Source: Girardinichthys multiradiatus
Taxonomy: Eukaryota > Chordata > Actinopteri > Cyprinodontiformes > Goodeidae
Length of the DNA: 64,000 nucleotides
Assembly: GCF_021462225.1 (NCBI RefSeq)
Contig: NC_061816.1
Coordinates: forward strand, 12,797,390 to 12,861,389
Reading direction: 5' to 3'
The notes below the pieces were generated by a model, which saw only the letters and a program-made list of their open reading frames with translations, ran no database searches and was not told where the DNA came from. The translations under genes were made by a program, and so were the position numbers. Of this stretch, positions 51,970 to 63,807 are shown piece by piece; position 1 is the stretch's first letter, and every line of letters begins with the position of its first letter.

Positions 51970-54900
51970 TTAATAAACTGGCCTCGGTTGTTTCATGTTG
52001 TAGTGGGCTTCTGATGCAGACACGTATGCAGACTCTGGAAAAAAATCCTCATGGAACTCAGCCAAAAACCTAAGAGAGGTCGGGGAAAGGGGAGGTACAA
52101 TCAGGGGGAAATCTGGTGAGATATTCTGACTGGTTTCAACATTCAATTTTCATCATGAGCTATTTATCAGTCCGGCCACACATTACAGTTCACATCATCC
52201 TCTGGTTTTTCCTAGACGTCCCGGCTTATTCCAAGAAACCTCAAGTCCAATCCCCCCTCTGTCTTTGTATACCCCCCTCCCCCTCCAAAAACACACATGC
52301 CTTCGTCTCTATTTCAGAAGAAATCAATCGCTATCTGAGAAAGAGTGGACATGGGAATGACCGACCAGCAGTCGGAGAGCAAAAGAAGTAAAAAAAATAA
52401 TAAAAATCCCCCGCCCTCTTCCCATCTAATCAGCAGCGGGGAAAACTAATCCGGAATCTTCTTAGTATCCGCTACTCGGCCAAATCCTCTAAATCTTGCC
52501 ATCTCATCTTAGCTCCACCGGCCTTTCTAATCTCAATGCACACAAATTATCCTCATCAGAGACGTTATAAAGAATGAACGTCAAGACGATGGCGCGGGAT
52601 GCTAAAGGTGAAGCTCAGCAGCAGCAGGTTCTGGTTATTATCCAGCCAGCAGTAAAGGCTAATCCTTAATTGATAATATTCAGACAAATATTTAAAAAGA
52701 AAGAAAGATGTCTGGATTTATGTTAGCATGCTGTTGAATTCCTGAGTTTCTGACTATAACTCTGCATACCGTGTGCATTTGACATGTGTGTGCACACTAC
52801 ACCCAGACTTAATCGCAATCGTTCTTACGGCGAGAAAGGGGCGAGCGAGGAGATCAGCTGTGGCCAAATCCCAGCGTGCACCGCGCGTCAGTCTCCGGGA
52901 CATCAATCAGTTTTTTGCCCAGTCGGCACAATCTGCCCCGAGGCTGATTACAGAGTAAAAACACGGAGTCTTTCCCGAACGGGTCGGGTCTAAGAGCGTG
53001 GCCAATGTCCTGCTGAGTCTACAACATGGTGAGCAAAAAGTGTTTATACTGACAAGAAGAAAACAACTCAAACAAAGTAAGCAGGTTAATAACTAGAATC
53101 AAAATATGTACTATTATTAAATTAAAAATAGAAAACGTATCTGAATAAACATTTAAAACCTTGAATAAAAATAAAGAAAATTCAAAAATATTTAAACATA
53201 GAAAATAAAACAAAAATAAATTGAAAATGAATCAAAAGAATCTAAGTAAACTAAACTTTTAATTCAATAGATACTAAACTAACCAAATAATTAAGAAGAC
53301 TGATGATTATAAACAGTAAGGGTAGTAATCCATTGACATTTAAGAACCAACTGACTGTGTACCATTTAGCTGATTGATGCAAGTACAGAGATGCCCTTTG
53401 ACCCAGCAAATGATGATGCTGCACAAGGTGCTTTCCCCAGCGGATACTACTGAGGCTTCAGGTATCTGTACTCTACAAGCATAGAAAGGAAGCTAAACCA
53501 ATTCTGCAACTGTTTGTGCAACCAAGAGAGCCACGAAAGAAGGATCTGATGTCACATATTTAGCTCTCTAACGCTACCTGCTGACAGGAGGGTGTATTGG
53601 TTGAGTTTGATTAAAGAATAAAAAGACCTAAATCCCTGAAGATCGCTAGTGAGGATTTAAAGATTAGACTCCCGCGCTTGTGTAACGCCCACTCATCTCC
53701 CTCCCTCTATCAGGAGCTCTCCTTCTAAGCCACGCCAACTCCTGCCTTCTTTTGGATGTAGAGCTTCCAGGTTGGTCTGATGGATCTCTGGTAGCTCCTT
53801 CAGGCCAGTAAAATGTAAATAATATATAGGCTGTACTCTTGGATTCCATGTGGTGGCCCTCTGTCCCTGTGTTATGGAGACGTTAATGCTTGGCTGGGTC
53901 AAACCTTGGTCAAGAAATGTGTTCTTTTGGCCAGAGTTCTTTAAATTGAATTTCCTGGAAGCTTTAAATGACTTCCTCTACTTTTTGATACATTATTTCA
54001 CTCGGCTTTTATCCACCTTAGTAAAGAATGTCTTTTTAAAGATAATAGCTTTAAGTGAGGTGAAATTATAACCCTGTATCTTCATTGTAATGCTAGTTCT
54101 GGTATGTATGTTTTATGCCAGAAGACCATCGATACCTGAGGAAGAGCTCCAGATGTTTGATTAAGGCTCTGAGATTCCGCTCGGGGATCTGCATTTTCCC
54201 CAGGATCTCTGGTAGCTTCACTGGAAGGAGAGAAAAATTACCATGTCAATCTTCTGTGTTTAAAACTGCTGACGTCGAGACAGACGTGACGGGAATGAAA
54301 AACCGACCAAAAAGCCGCAGGAGGTGCTGGGATCCATACAGGTAAGAGGGTGGGGGAGGCTGGTCGTTGAGAGGGTAGTTATCAGGCGTCAGCTTCCAAC
54401 TCAGAACCTGGTTGGTGAGACAAAAAGGCGTTTTTTTTTTGTTTTTTTAATGGGTTTTGAATTGGTTGGTTGTATTTTCTACGTTTTTCAGTGTGAGATT
54501 ATTCTCCTGCAATAAACGAGGCATTTCTTTAAAGGCATTTTCACATTTTCCACCAGGGGTGGCAAGAATTGTGGAGTTTGCTGTATTTATACATCAACTA
54601 TTAACCATGATTGTAAACTGGACAGCATAATATTCAGAGCAAAAAAAAATAAATAAAAAATCACTGAGTAAACACCGTTTCACCACCTCATTGAGCTCAT
54701 TGTTTCTCCAGCTTTCCAGGCTGTAGAAAGGCCCACTCCTCTCTTTGCTTGGTGTCAATGGCAACGGGGAGGATGAGCCACTGTGAACTGGGGTTTCTGG
54801 GTAAAAAAAAACAAAAAAAAGAGAGGAGAAAACAAGGCGGTTTCACGAATCGAAAGACGCAAACTGACTTCGCATGGAGGTTTGGTTAGAAACAAAAACA

Positions 54901-57900
54901 GCGTGGGAAGGATGATACTGCCATCTACTGGACGAAAATGGTTACTACAGTCTCAAAGCGTACCATTTACTGACTATCACACCCATGATCAGAGAGAATT
55001 ATATTGTTTTATAACAACTGATGAGGAATAAATTCTCATCTGTTTTAACTGGTAAGGAAGGGGTTCCCCTGAGTGCTGGAAAGTCATCATCAATTGATAA
55101 AAGGCTGAAAAAAAAAACTTTATTGAATTTTTTCATAGCGACATGAAAATTCTGGCGAGGGTTGCTGGGTATCTGCCACTGTTCCTGTTGAGGAACCATT
55201 CATATTTTATGCTCCATTAAAAGTGGGACTATTATATAAAAAAAAGAAGGCTTAACCTTACTTTTTTCAAGGTTGAGGAAGAACTTGGGTTGTGATGATG
55301 TGTCGATTAAACGCCGTTTGAGCTGCGGAGAAGCTGTAGCACTCCCTCCACCTGTTTGTATGTTATATTTATAGGTCAAAAAACCAGAAATCTGATAATA
55401 AATGGTGACAAAGGCTTGACTAAATCCTTTAATTTACAACAGATTCTCCTGACCTCCGCTGCTTCCTTCAGCAGGCCGATCTCCTCCTGACGTGTTCCTG
55501 GTGGAGCGTCTGAGGGACTGGGACTGGTAGGAGATGCAGTCCATGTCGGGGTGGCGGCGACGCTTCGGAGTAGGGGTTGGAGCTGTGGGCGTGGTGGCGG
55601 AGGTGTCACTCAGCGCCGGCTGGCTGTCTGTGGACTGAGGCGTAGGGGGGTTGTGAGTCGCTGGGCTTGGGCTTCGTTCTCGTTGGGCACTGTCAGGAAG
55701 AGTTGGGGCAAAGTGGTTAAATATTACCCACAAGAGCTTCACTGAGTGAGAACATTTAATCACAAGACACCTACTTGCTGGAGCTAGGTGAAGTTTCATT
55801 GGCTGTCAGGAGGAGCCTGGAAGAGCTGACCTTTTTGAACTGAGCTTGTTCGCAGGGGTAGAGCAGGATCATGGGTAAAGTGAAGTCAAAAGTGATCCTC
55901 AAACCATCAACCATTTCCTTACAAAGCTCTTCACTGGAAAACAAACCCAGAAGTTTACAATAAATAAGCTCCAGTACATTCCTGCCTTTTCCAAACATTA
56001 ACAGTGTGGATCCTCACCTCCTCTCTGGAGGGATTGGCTGTGGGCTGCTGCTCTGCGTGGTGCTCTGCTGACGCCTGTACTGCTCATTGGCCATGAACGC
56101 CTTGTTGATGGCAAAGTGCTTCACGTAGGACTCCAGGATGTGGACGACGTTTGTCTGACAGGGAACCGTGACGAGCTGGGAGAGGAAAAACAAGCAAACA
56201 GAACAGCGACACTTTTATAACCGGGCCAAAACCCAGACACAGAAAGGTTGGTGTGGGAGAGGGTGAAGTTGTTGAGTACCTTTTTTCTCTTGTTGATGTA
56301 AAAGCAGTCATCTTCCAGCTTCTTCTTCAGAACATCTGGGATGTTGATGTCCACGTGAACGACCTTCTCCTCGCATTCCCTCTTCACATTAACATCTGGA
56401 TCAACCCTCTGAAACACAAGCGGGATGACTACTCTTGCACCTAGGGCACCTGAAAGCCATCACTCAAAATGAAACTCATGTTTAGACTCTTCACCATTTT
56501 GTTGATGTCTTCTGAGAAGGTGCTGTCGCCGCTGTTTGAAGACTCAGGGTCCGAGTCGTCCCCTTCGCTGCTGTCCGAGGTTGAAATCAAACCTAGAGGC
56601 AGCAAAACAAAACACGTGCGGCTTTAAAACGATTGCAGACGTGAGGGCTGGGGCAGAAGATTAGGCGATGCGGACAGAGCTCTCACACGCGTCATCGCTG
56701 TCCTCCTCCTTGGGGAGAGTCTTCAGAGAAGATTTGTTACCAGAATGACGACGACGCCTCTTCGTCCATCCTTTTCTCTTCCTGGTCACCAGGATGAGAC
56801 GGAACAAACAGAAGAGTCAGACCCAGTGTTTAGAGAGCTGAAACCGTTTAAGCTGACGACCAGATAAAGCAATTTTACAGTCAATTCCAGGTGGAGGGAG
56901 AAACTTTTTTGAACAGCTGAATTCTCGTCATGAAATCTCTTTCTGAATGATTAGAACAAGAACTTACATGCGCCCTAGAGCTTTGCGAGCCAGCTTACGT
57001 TGCAATTTGAGGTTTTCCTCCGTGTCCCTTAGGACATGATCCTCTGCAGCCCAGCGATCCCAGCTGCACACACACACGCTCCAGTTTAATACAAATCCAG
57101 TGCAAAAAAAGCAACAAAAAAATGACAATATATGTTCGGGTGAATTGGAAATTGATGCACTCAAAATACTGTCACCTTCTGCTCCAACCACTGAAGTGAA
57201 TCAAGTACTTTGGGACTCGTCTCCCATGTTCATCTGTACCTATCAAGACATCAAGGACCTGCAGGACCAACACAAAAATTCAGTCAGTTCCCATTAAATT
57301 GAAGCTGAACAAATGGTACAACTACTGGTAAACAAATGGTACAACTACTGGTGAACAAATGGTACAACTACTGGTGAACAAATGGTACAACTACTGGTAA
57401 ACAAATGGTACAACTACTGGTAAATAAATGGTACAACTACTGGTAAACAAATGGTACAACTACTGGTGAACAAATGGTACAACTACTGGTAAACAAATGG
57501 TACAACTACTGGTGAACAAATGGTACAACTACTGGTAAACAAATGGTACAACTACTGGTGAACAAATGGTACAACTACTGGTGAACAAATGGTACAACTA
57601 CTGGTGAACAAATGGTACAACTACTGGTAAACAAATGGTACAACTACTGGTAACAAATGGTACAACTACTGGTAAACAAATGGTACAACTACTGGTGAAC
57701 AAATGGTACAACTACTGGTAAACAAATGGTACAACTACTGGTGAACAAATGGTACAACTACTGGTAAACAAATGGTACAACTACTGGTGAACAAATGGTA
57801 CAACTACTGGTGAACAAATGGTACAACTACTGGTGAACAAATGGTACAACTACTGGTAAACAAATGGTACAACTACTGGTGAACAAATGGTAAAACTACT

Positions 57901-60900
57901 GGTAAACAAATGGTACAACTACTGGTGAACAAATGGTACAACTACTGGTGAACAAATGGTACAACTACTGGTAAACAAATGGTACAACTACTGGTGAACA
58001 AATGGTACAACTACTGGTGAACAAATGGTAAAACTACTGGTAAACAAATGGTACAACTACTGGTAAACAAATGGTACAACTACTGGTGAACAAATGGTAC
58101 AACTACTGGTGAACAAATGGTACAACTACTGGTAAACAAATGGTACAACTACTGGTAAACAAATGGTACAACTACTGGTAACAAATGGTACAACTACTGG
58201 TGAACAAATGGTACAACTACTGGTAAACAAATGGTACAACTACTGGTGAACAAATGGTACAACTACTGGTAAACAAATGGTACAACTACTGGTGAACAAA
58301 TGGTACAACTACTGGTGAACAAATGGTACAACTACTGGTGAACAAATGGTACAACTACTGGTAAACAAATGGTACAACTACTGGTGAACAAATGGTAAAA
58401 CTACTGGTAAACAAATGGTACAACTACTGGTGAACAAATGGTACAACTACTGGTGAACAAATGGTACAACTACTGGTAAACAAATGGTACAACTACTGGT
58501 GAACAAATGGTACAACTACTGGTGAACAAATGGTAAAACTACTGGTAAACAAATGGTACAACTACTGGTAAACAAATGGTACAACTACTGGTGAACAAAT
58601 GGTAAAACTACTGGTAAACAAATGGTACAACTACTGGTGAACAAATGGTACAACTACTGGTGAACAAATGGTACAACTACTGGTGAACAAATGGTACAAC
58701 TACTGGTAAACAAATGGTACAACTACTGGTGAACAAATGGTAAAACTACTGGTAAACAAATGGTACAACTACTGGTGAACAAATGGTAAAACTACTGGTA
58801 AACAAATGATACAACTACTGGTAAACAAATGATACAACTACTGGTGAACAAATGGTACAACTACTGGTAAACAAATGATACAACTACTGGTAAACAAATG
58901 GTACAACTACTGGTGAACAAATGGTACAACTACTGGTAAACAAATGGTACAACTACTGGTGAACAAATGGTACAACTACTGGTGAACAAATGGTACAACT
59001 ACTGGTGAACAAATGGTACAACTACTGGTAAACAAATGGTACAACTACTGGTGAACAAATGGTAAAACTACTGGTAAACAAATGGTACAACTACTGGTGA
59101 ACAAATGGTACAACTACTGGTAAACAAATGGTACAACTACTGGTAAACAAATGGTACAACTACTGGTAAACAAATGATACAACTACTGGTAAACAAATGG
59201 TACAACTACTGGTGAACAAATGGTACAACTACTGGTAAACAAATGGTACAACTACTGGTGAACAAATGGTACAACTACTGGTAAACAAATGGTACAACTA
59301 CTGGTGAACAAATGGTACAACTACTGGTGAACAAATGGTACAACTACTGGTGAACAAATGGTACAACTACTGGTAAACAAATGGTACAACTACTGGTGAA
59401 CAAATGGTACAACTACTGGTAAACAAATGGTACAACTACTGGTGAACAAATGGTAAAACTACTGGTAAACAAATGATACAACTACTGGTAAACAAATGAT
59501 ACAACTACTGGTGAACAAATGGTACAACTACTGGTAAACAAATGATACAACTACTGGTAAACAAATGGTACAACTACTGGTGAACAAATGGTACAACTAC
59601 TGGTAAACAAATGGTACAACTACTGGTGAACAAATGGTACAACTACTGGTGAACAAATGGTACAACTACTGGTGAACAAATGGTACAACTACTGGTAAAC
59701 AAATGGTACAACAACTGGTGAACAAATGGTAAAACTACTGGTAAACAAATGGTACAACTACTGGTGAACAAATGGTACAACTACTGGTGAACAAATGGTA
59801 CAACTACTGGTAAACAAATGGTACAACTACTGGTAAACAAATGGTACAACTACTGGTAAACAAATGGTACAACTACTGGTAAACAAATGATACAACTACT
59901 GGTAAACAAATGGTACAACTACTGGTGAACAAATGGTACAACTACTGGTAAACAAATGGTACAACTACTGGTGAACAAATGGTACAACTACTGGTAAACA
60001 AATGGTACAACTACTGGTGAACAAATGGTACAACTACTGGTAAACAAATGGTACAACTACTGGTGAACAAATGGTACAACTACTGGTAAACAAATGATAC
60101 AACTACTGGTGAACAAATGTGAATCTGAGGTAGACTTTTACACATGGCTGTTTTTGCGTTCTTTTCCAGAGACATTAGTATTTCATAGGAGTGTTAAGGA
60201 GATACTGCGGCATTAGACATCACAGTATTAAAAACGCCACAATATTTCTGGTCGAGGTTAAGTCAGTTTTGTGAAGCATTCCTATGCTGCAGCATCAGTC
60301 TAAGCTGTTATAATAAGCCTTGGATATTAAGGAGGGTGCTTTGAGCTTGGAGAAGAACATGACAAAAAAAAAGTCTAATTTCAAGCTTTAGCCAAAAATT
60401 GGCAATCCTGAGATCAAAATGGATTCTTGCTCAAACTTTCCAGATAGATTGTTAATAGAGCTAGCTGTTCACAGATTACTTTATCCAGGTATACTAATGG
60501 AAGGTTAAATGAAAGGAAAAAGTGTGGGATGACAGAAGAGTCTGTGCTTCAGAGCCACAACACAAAAAAGTATCCAGGACATGGGCTACAACTGTCACAT
60601 TCATTTTGCTAAGCCACTCCTGAAACAGAAAGGGTCACCTGAGACAAAGGGCTGGATTGTTGCTCAGTGGTCTAAAGTCCTCTATTGAAATTAAAGGAAC
60701 ATTTTCATTTCATTTTCCAGCAGGATTTGGCACCTGCCCACAGATCCAACACCACCAAGACCAAGTTTATGACCATGGAAATAAGCACATTTAAGACTAT
60801 GTAATGAATCTATATAACACGGGTCCCACTTTTTGTGTACGTTCACTGAAATAAATTTACTTTATGATATTCAAAGTATTTAAATTCATTTGTATTATAA

Positions 60901-61790
60901 CGCATTCAAATGCACACTAAATGATACCAGGCATTATTTATGGTTCTGAAAAAAAAAAAACGTAACAAGTGCATTAATGTAGTACAAGTAGCAATATTTA
61001 CATGAAGTAGAAACGTGTTTAAAATAAATGGAGAGTCATGCAAAAGGGCTAGAAATGGGGAATTCTGTCGGTGTGCAGTGGATGCTAACCGATAGCTAGC
61101 TCCGTTTAGCTAAAGGCGAGATTTAACCGGTTATCTTTCTCAAAACATCTAACAGCTAGCTGGTTAGCTTATTGAAACGTTTCACGAAATACAGCTAAAT
61201 GCACTGTCGAATGGGACCTTTTTCAGCAACCTAACAAAGCTAAAACCCTAAATTAGCTGCGCGGTCGCGGTGAGTTTGTTTATTAGATGCTGGCATTAAA
61301 TAGAACTTAGGTCGCTAGGCATATCTTGACGTAAATCGTTTCTGAACTTTATTTTTTAAAGACTAAAAGTATGAGGATCAGTTCTGGTCGGAAATTGTCG
61401 TTAAAAGGACTCGCTGTCGTGTAGTTCTGTAACACTGCAGTTGTGTTTACTTTGTGTTACAAAGCCGCAAACATGCAATCGAACGTACCCGGAAACCATA
61501 CGAGAACTGAAGAGGAACAGCCCCGGTAAATCAATACAGACGGATTATTTTTCTTATTATGGCCTTCGTCGCCTTTGTGGTCACTGGTGGTCCCATACCG
61601 TATGAACACAGCCTCTCTTTTCCTCTGCAAATGACCCATCTTTAGTAGGTTTTAGCACCGAATTCCAACATTAGCTTAGTTAAAACCTTACCTTAGCGTC
61701 ATACAAGACTTTAGCCTTGGTTGGGTCGGGTTCAAAGCACAAGACTCGTTCTCCTTTGTGAAACTGGTATTTAATTCCCCGCGAATTCAT
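51970..61790 (-). CDS. msl3: MSL3, chromo-barrel and MRG-domain subunit of the MSL histone acetyltransferase complex (14 coding exons)
   Basis: MSL3 is a nuclear chromatin protein of the MSL complex (MOF/KAT8, MSL1, MSL2, MSL3) that acetylates histone H4 lysine 16. Coding exons, 5' to 3' on the minus strand: 61790-61692, 57258-57176, 57063-56968, 56781-56687, 56592-56495, 56408-56280, 56175-56018, 55933-55775, 55689-55454, 55333-55262, 54796-54687, 54407-54308, 54220-54136, 52069-51970. Every intron is GT-AG and phases join without a break to 1620 nt, 539 residues plus TAA; human MSL3 is about 520 residues. Exons 1-3 encode the chromo barrel (ending [14 protein letters not shown], with the aromatic-cage residues). 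A basic, Ser/Asp/Glu-rich linker follows. The MRG region starts near residue 170 ([19 protein letters not shown]), is interrupted by a Pro/Ser/Thr-rich insert (exons 9-11), and resumes at [11 protein letters not shown], ending [10 protein letters not shown]...PRPVY. No lesion was seen. Start chosen because [10 protein letters not shown] matches the family N-terminus. Confidence 0.94.
52070..54135 (-). other. MSL3 last intron (intron 13)
   Basis: About 2.07 kb between the donor at 54135 and the acceptor adjoining 52069. The open stretches inside it show no MSL3 similarity and no consistent splice signals. It contains an A/T-rich tract near 53040-53300 and nothing else recognised. Confidence 0.8.
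57307..60118. repeat. 23-bp minisatellite, about 122 copies, in MSL3 intron 1
   Basis: A near-perfect tandem array of the unit CTACTGGTAAACAAATGG plus TACAA (23 bp). Main variants are GTAAAC versus GTGAAC, GGTACA versus GGTAAA or GATACA, and two 22-bp units lacking one A (57651 and 58179). It fills about 63% of MSL3 intron 1 (57259-61691) and stops about 48 bp before the exon 2 splice acceptor. On the sense strand each unit reads TTTGTTTACCAG or TTTGTTCACCAG, a pyrimidine-rich run ending in CAG. Variant spacing shows higher-order duplication inside the array. Confidence 0.98.
60500..60910 (+). mobile_element. Decayed Tc1-like transposase fossil in MSL3 intron 1
   Basis: Plus-strand sequence keeps recognisable Tc1 transposase wording: a stretch reading like '...AKPLLKQK' near 60610, '[11 protein letters not shown]' near 60650-60680, and '[17 protein letters not shown]' near 60720-60770 around the second catalytic Asp. 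No open frame remains and the third catalytic Glu region is missing. It resembles the family of the three better copies at 8230, 15047 and 22408 but is much older. Ends not resolved. Confidence 0.6.
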
Positions 61791-61798
61791 TTGTTCAT
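61787..61798 (-). promoter_or_regulatory. Minimal upstream ORF overlapping the MSL3 start codon
   Basis: On the MSL3 sense strand an ATG at 61798-61796 opens a three-codon frame (Met-Asn-Lys-stop) whose TGA at 61789-61787 overlaps the MSL3 ATG at 61790-61788 as ATGA. The upstream ATG has a G at -3 (gccATGa), whereas the MSL3 ATG has a C at -3. By scanning rules the short frame should be met first, so MSL3 initiation may use leaky scanning or reinitiation. This requires the transcript to begin upstream of 61798, which is assumed rather than shown. Confidence 0.45.
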
Positions 61799-62469
61799 GG
61801 CGACGTGTAGGAGAGAAGGCATCGATCGGATCCTTAAATCCTATTAACCCTTTCCTTTCCTATGTGGAAGATTCACAGCACAAAAAAAAAAAAAAAAAAA
61901 AAGAGCTTCTGGAAAGATGGCGCTGTTGTCGGAAACTTTCCTGCGCTGCGTTCACAGCCAGCCTGGAATTTCTGCACTCATATACTTTGGCGGTGTGAGC
62001 GGCAGGACGATTCAAAAATACATTTATGTTAAGTTATTTTCTAAAAAAGTGGTTCTAAAATTAAAGTATATTTTTATTTTATTTCTTTAAACAAACTTGA
62101 GTTCAATCATTACCTCTAACGTTTTTCGCGGTTTCTGAAAATTTACCACAGACCCGAAGGCAGCATGAAAACATTACAGACTCTGCATAGAAAATGCTAT
62201 TTCAAAACCCAACCAACAGATGGCAATATAACACGATGAAGGTTAAGGACAACCAAAAATAATAATATGGATCAATAAAGGAACGTCTTATCTTCTATAT
62301 AGGTCATAAAGAATATGTAAAATGTTGTTGTAACTTTGTGGTTTCTCTGTTTCTTCTGGTTTAATTCACACCTTGGTCAGTACTATTTCTGTTTGGCCTT
62401 TGAATTTGACAGTATTATAGTTTGTTTGAGTTAGAATGTATCTGAGGATCTGAGTCTGACTACGCGACT
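61791..62469. other. MSL3 5'UTR and promoter side
   Basis: Contains the short upstream frame, an A-run at about 61881-61902 and the YY1-like motif. A plus-strand ATG overlapping that motif opens a frame with no homology and is not called as a gene. Confidence 0.45.
61914..61922 (+). promoter_or_regulatory. YY1-like motif in the MSL3 promoter region
   Basis: AAGATGGCG matches the core YY1 element often found around vertebrate transcription start sites. It lies about 125 bp upstream of the MSL3 start codon, just beyond an A-run at about 61881-61902. No TATA box was obvious. The transcription start itself cannot be placed from sequence alone. Confidence 0.35.
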
Positions 62470-62612
62470 GTATTGCAATGGAATAATTTGGGGTGAACGA
62501 ATATAGATTTATATATTTAGATATTATATCTATATAAATGTAACCTCTTTGTTATAAAGTGCCTTAAGATGATTATTGTTACAAATTCATGCTGTCCAAA
62601 TAAACAGATTTC
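62470..62612 (+). mobile_element. Decayed LINE 3' tail
   Basis: ttgttataaagtgccttaagatgattattgttacaaattcatgctgtccaaataaa resembles the tail at 32088-32290 (aaagtgccttgagatgac...gaattggcgct). Short and old. Confidence 0.45.
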
Positions 62613-63070
62613 AAACTAAATGAAGTGTACTGCTATTTGTTTCTCCCTCATATGAAGTAGCTAGATAACTGGGATCCAGCTCCAGTATGGGGTTTGCTTT
62701 CTTTCTTCTGCTTTGCAAAAGACAATGTTTATTTAAATCTGCGTTTCACCTCCCCCCTCAGAGTGTTTTTAGAAGGGTCAAATCTATCTCAGTTGTTATC
62801 AGTGTCGTGTCATGCTGTGTTGTTTGCGTGTGAGAGTGTCATGTGGTGCTGCTTCATGAGCTCCCTCATCAGCAGGCCTCCACTCGGGGCTCCCGCTGTC
62901 TTCTTTCATTTTCCTCATACTTTTGCACACAGGGCCACACATGCTTCTGCCTCCCTGCACCCAGTGTCTCTGTCTTTCTCACATGCACTTTCACCTCAAC
63001 AACATACTAAAGTTGATGAACTCCTCTGTATCTGTGCAACATCTGGGATGCAGCCGCATGGATAGATATA

Positions 63071-63807
63071 CAGTGCCTTGCAAAAGTATTACACTTTTTT
63101 GTTTTTTATCATGTTTTAAGCTGAAACGTCTACTTATTTTATTAGTATTTTATGTGATGTATCCTCCCAAAGAAATGCTTAATAGGAATGAAAGTTAACA
63201 TTGTTTTCAAAACGTACATACTGTCCCCACTGTGAAACATGGAGGTGGCAGCATCATGGTGGGAGGATCTTGTTCTTAAGCAGAGACAGTAGAGCTGGTC
63301 AGAGCTTATGGGAAGATAGATGGTGCCAAATACAAGGCAATCCTGGAAGAAAACCTGCCAAAGGCTACAAGAGAATGGTTTTAATCAGGGGTGCCCAAGT
63401 CCAGTCCTATAGAGCTACTATCCTGGTTTTGGGTGCTCTCCAACATGCCTGAATCAAATGAATCGCTTGTTGTTAGGTTTCTGCAGAACTGAATGGCATT
63501 CATTTGATTTGGGTGTGTTGGAGCAGGTGTGCATCCAAAAGCTGCAGGACAGTTGCTCTAAAATCTGCTTCTACAAAGTTTTTACTCAGGGGGGTGGCTG
63601 GACACCAATGCACGCCAAATTTTGAGATCTTTTGAATCTTAAAAAAAAAAAAAAAAAAAAATCAAACAGCATGTCTAATATTAGAAATATTTTTTTTGGT
63701 CCGTCACAACCACCACCATCAAAAAAAAAAAAAAAAAGAAGTGTGTGCCTGCAACATTACAACAATATACAAAATATAACAGGTATAAATACTTTTGCAA
63801 GGCAATG
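63071..63807 (+). mobile_element. Non-autonomous Tc1-like element with nested insertion
   Basis: Left tip cagtgccttgcaaaagtatt after TA at 63069-63070; right tip aatacttttgcaaggcaatg ending at 63807. Inside, ccccactgtgaaacatggaggtggcagcatcatgg (63224-63258) is the DNA of the Tc1 'PTVKHGGGSIMV' strand, followed by 'GANKYKAILEENLP'-like text to about 63375. A second repeat is inserted at about 63383. Two A-runs (about 63640 and 63721) lie in the right part. Confidence 0.75.
63383..63565. mobile_element. MITE-like palindromic repeat nested in the Tc1-like element
   Basis: About 180 bp. ccaacatgcctgaatcaaatgaat (about 63442-63465) is mirrored by attcatttgatttgggtgtgttgg (about 63499-63522), giving a hairpin, and agtcctatagagct pairs loosely with agttgctct near the end. 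It interrupts transposase-derived sequence that starts before 63383. This palindromic repeat resembles a widespread teleost MITE. Confidence 0.6.

Noticed and set aside
51837..52073. 78-residue plus-strand open frame
   Set aside because: It overlaps the MSL3 last coding exon, which is on the minus strand with matching phase and protein similarity.
53664..53902. Minus-strand frames as the MSL3 last exon
   Set aside because: No similarity to the MSL3 C-terminus; the true last exon is 51970-52069.
55434..55799. MSL3 ending at the in-frame TAA after exon 9
   Set aside because: A donor at 55453 and matching exons 10-14 that continue the known MSL3 sequence show this is intron read-through, not the normal C-terminus.
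57307..60118. CRISPR-like regular repeat array
   Set aside because: There are no spacers; the 23-bp units are directly contiguous and the context is a vertebrate intron, so it is a minisatellite.
61917..62100. Divergent plus-strand gene starting at ATG in the YY1-like motif
   Set aside because: The frame has no homology or clear donor and the motif itself explains the ATGGCG.
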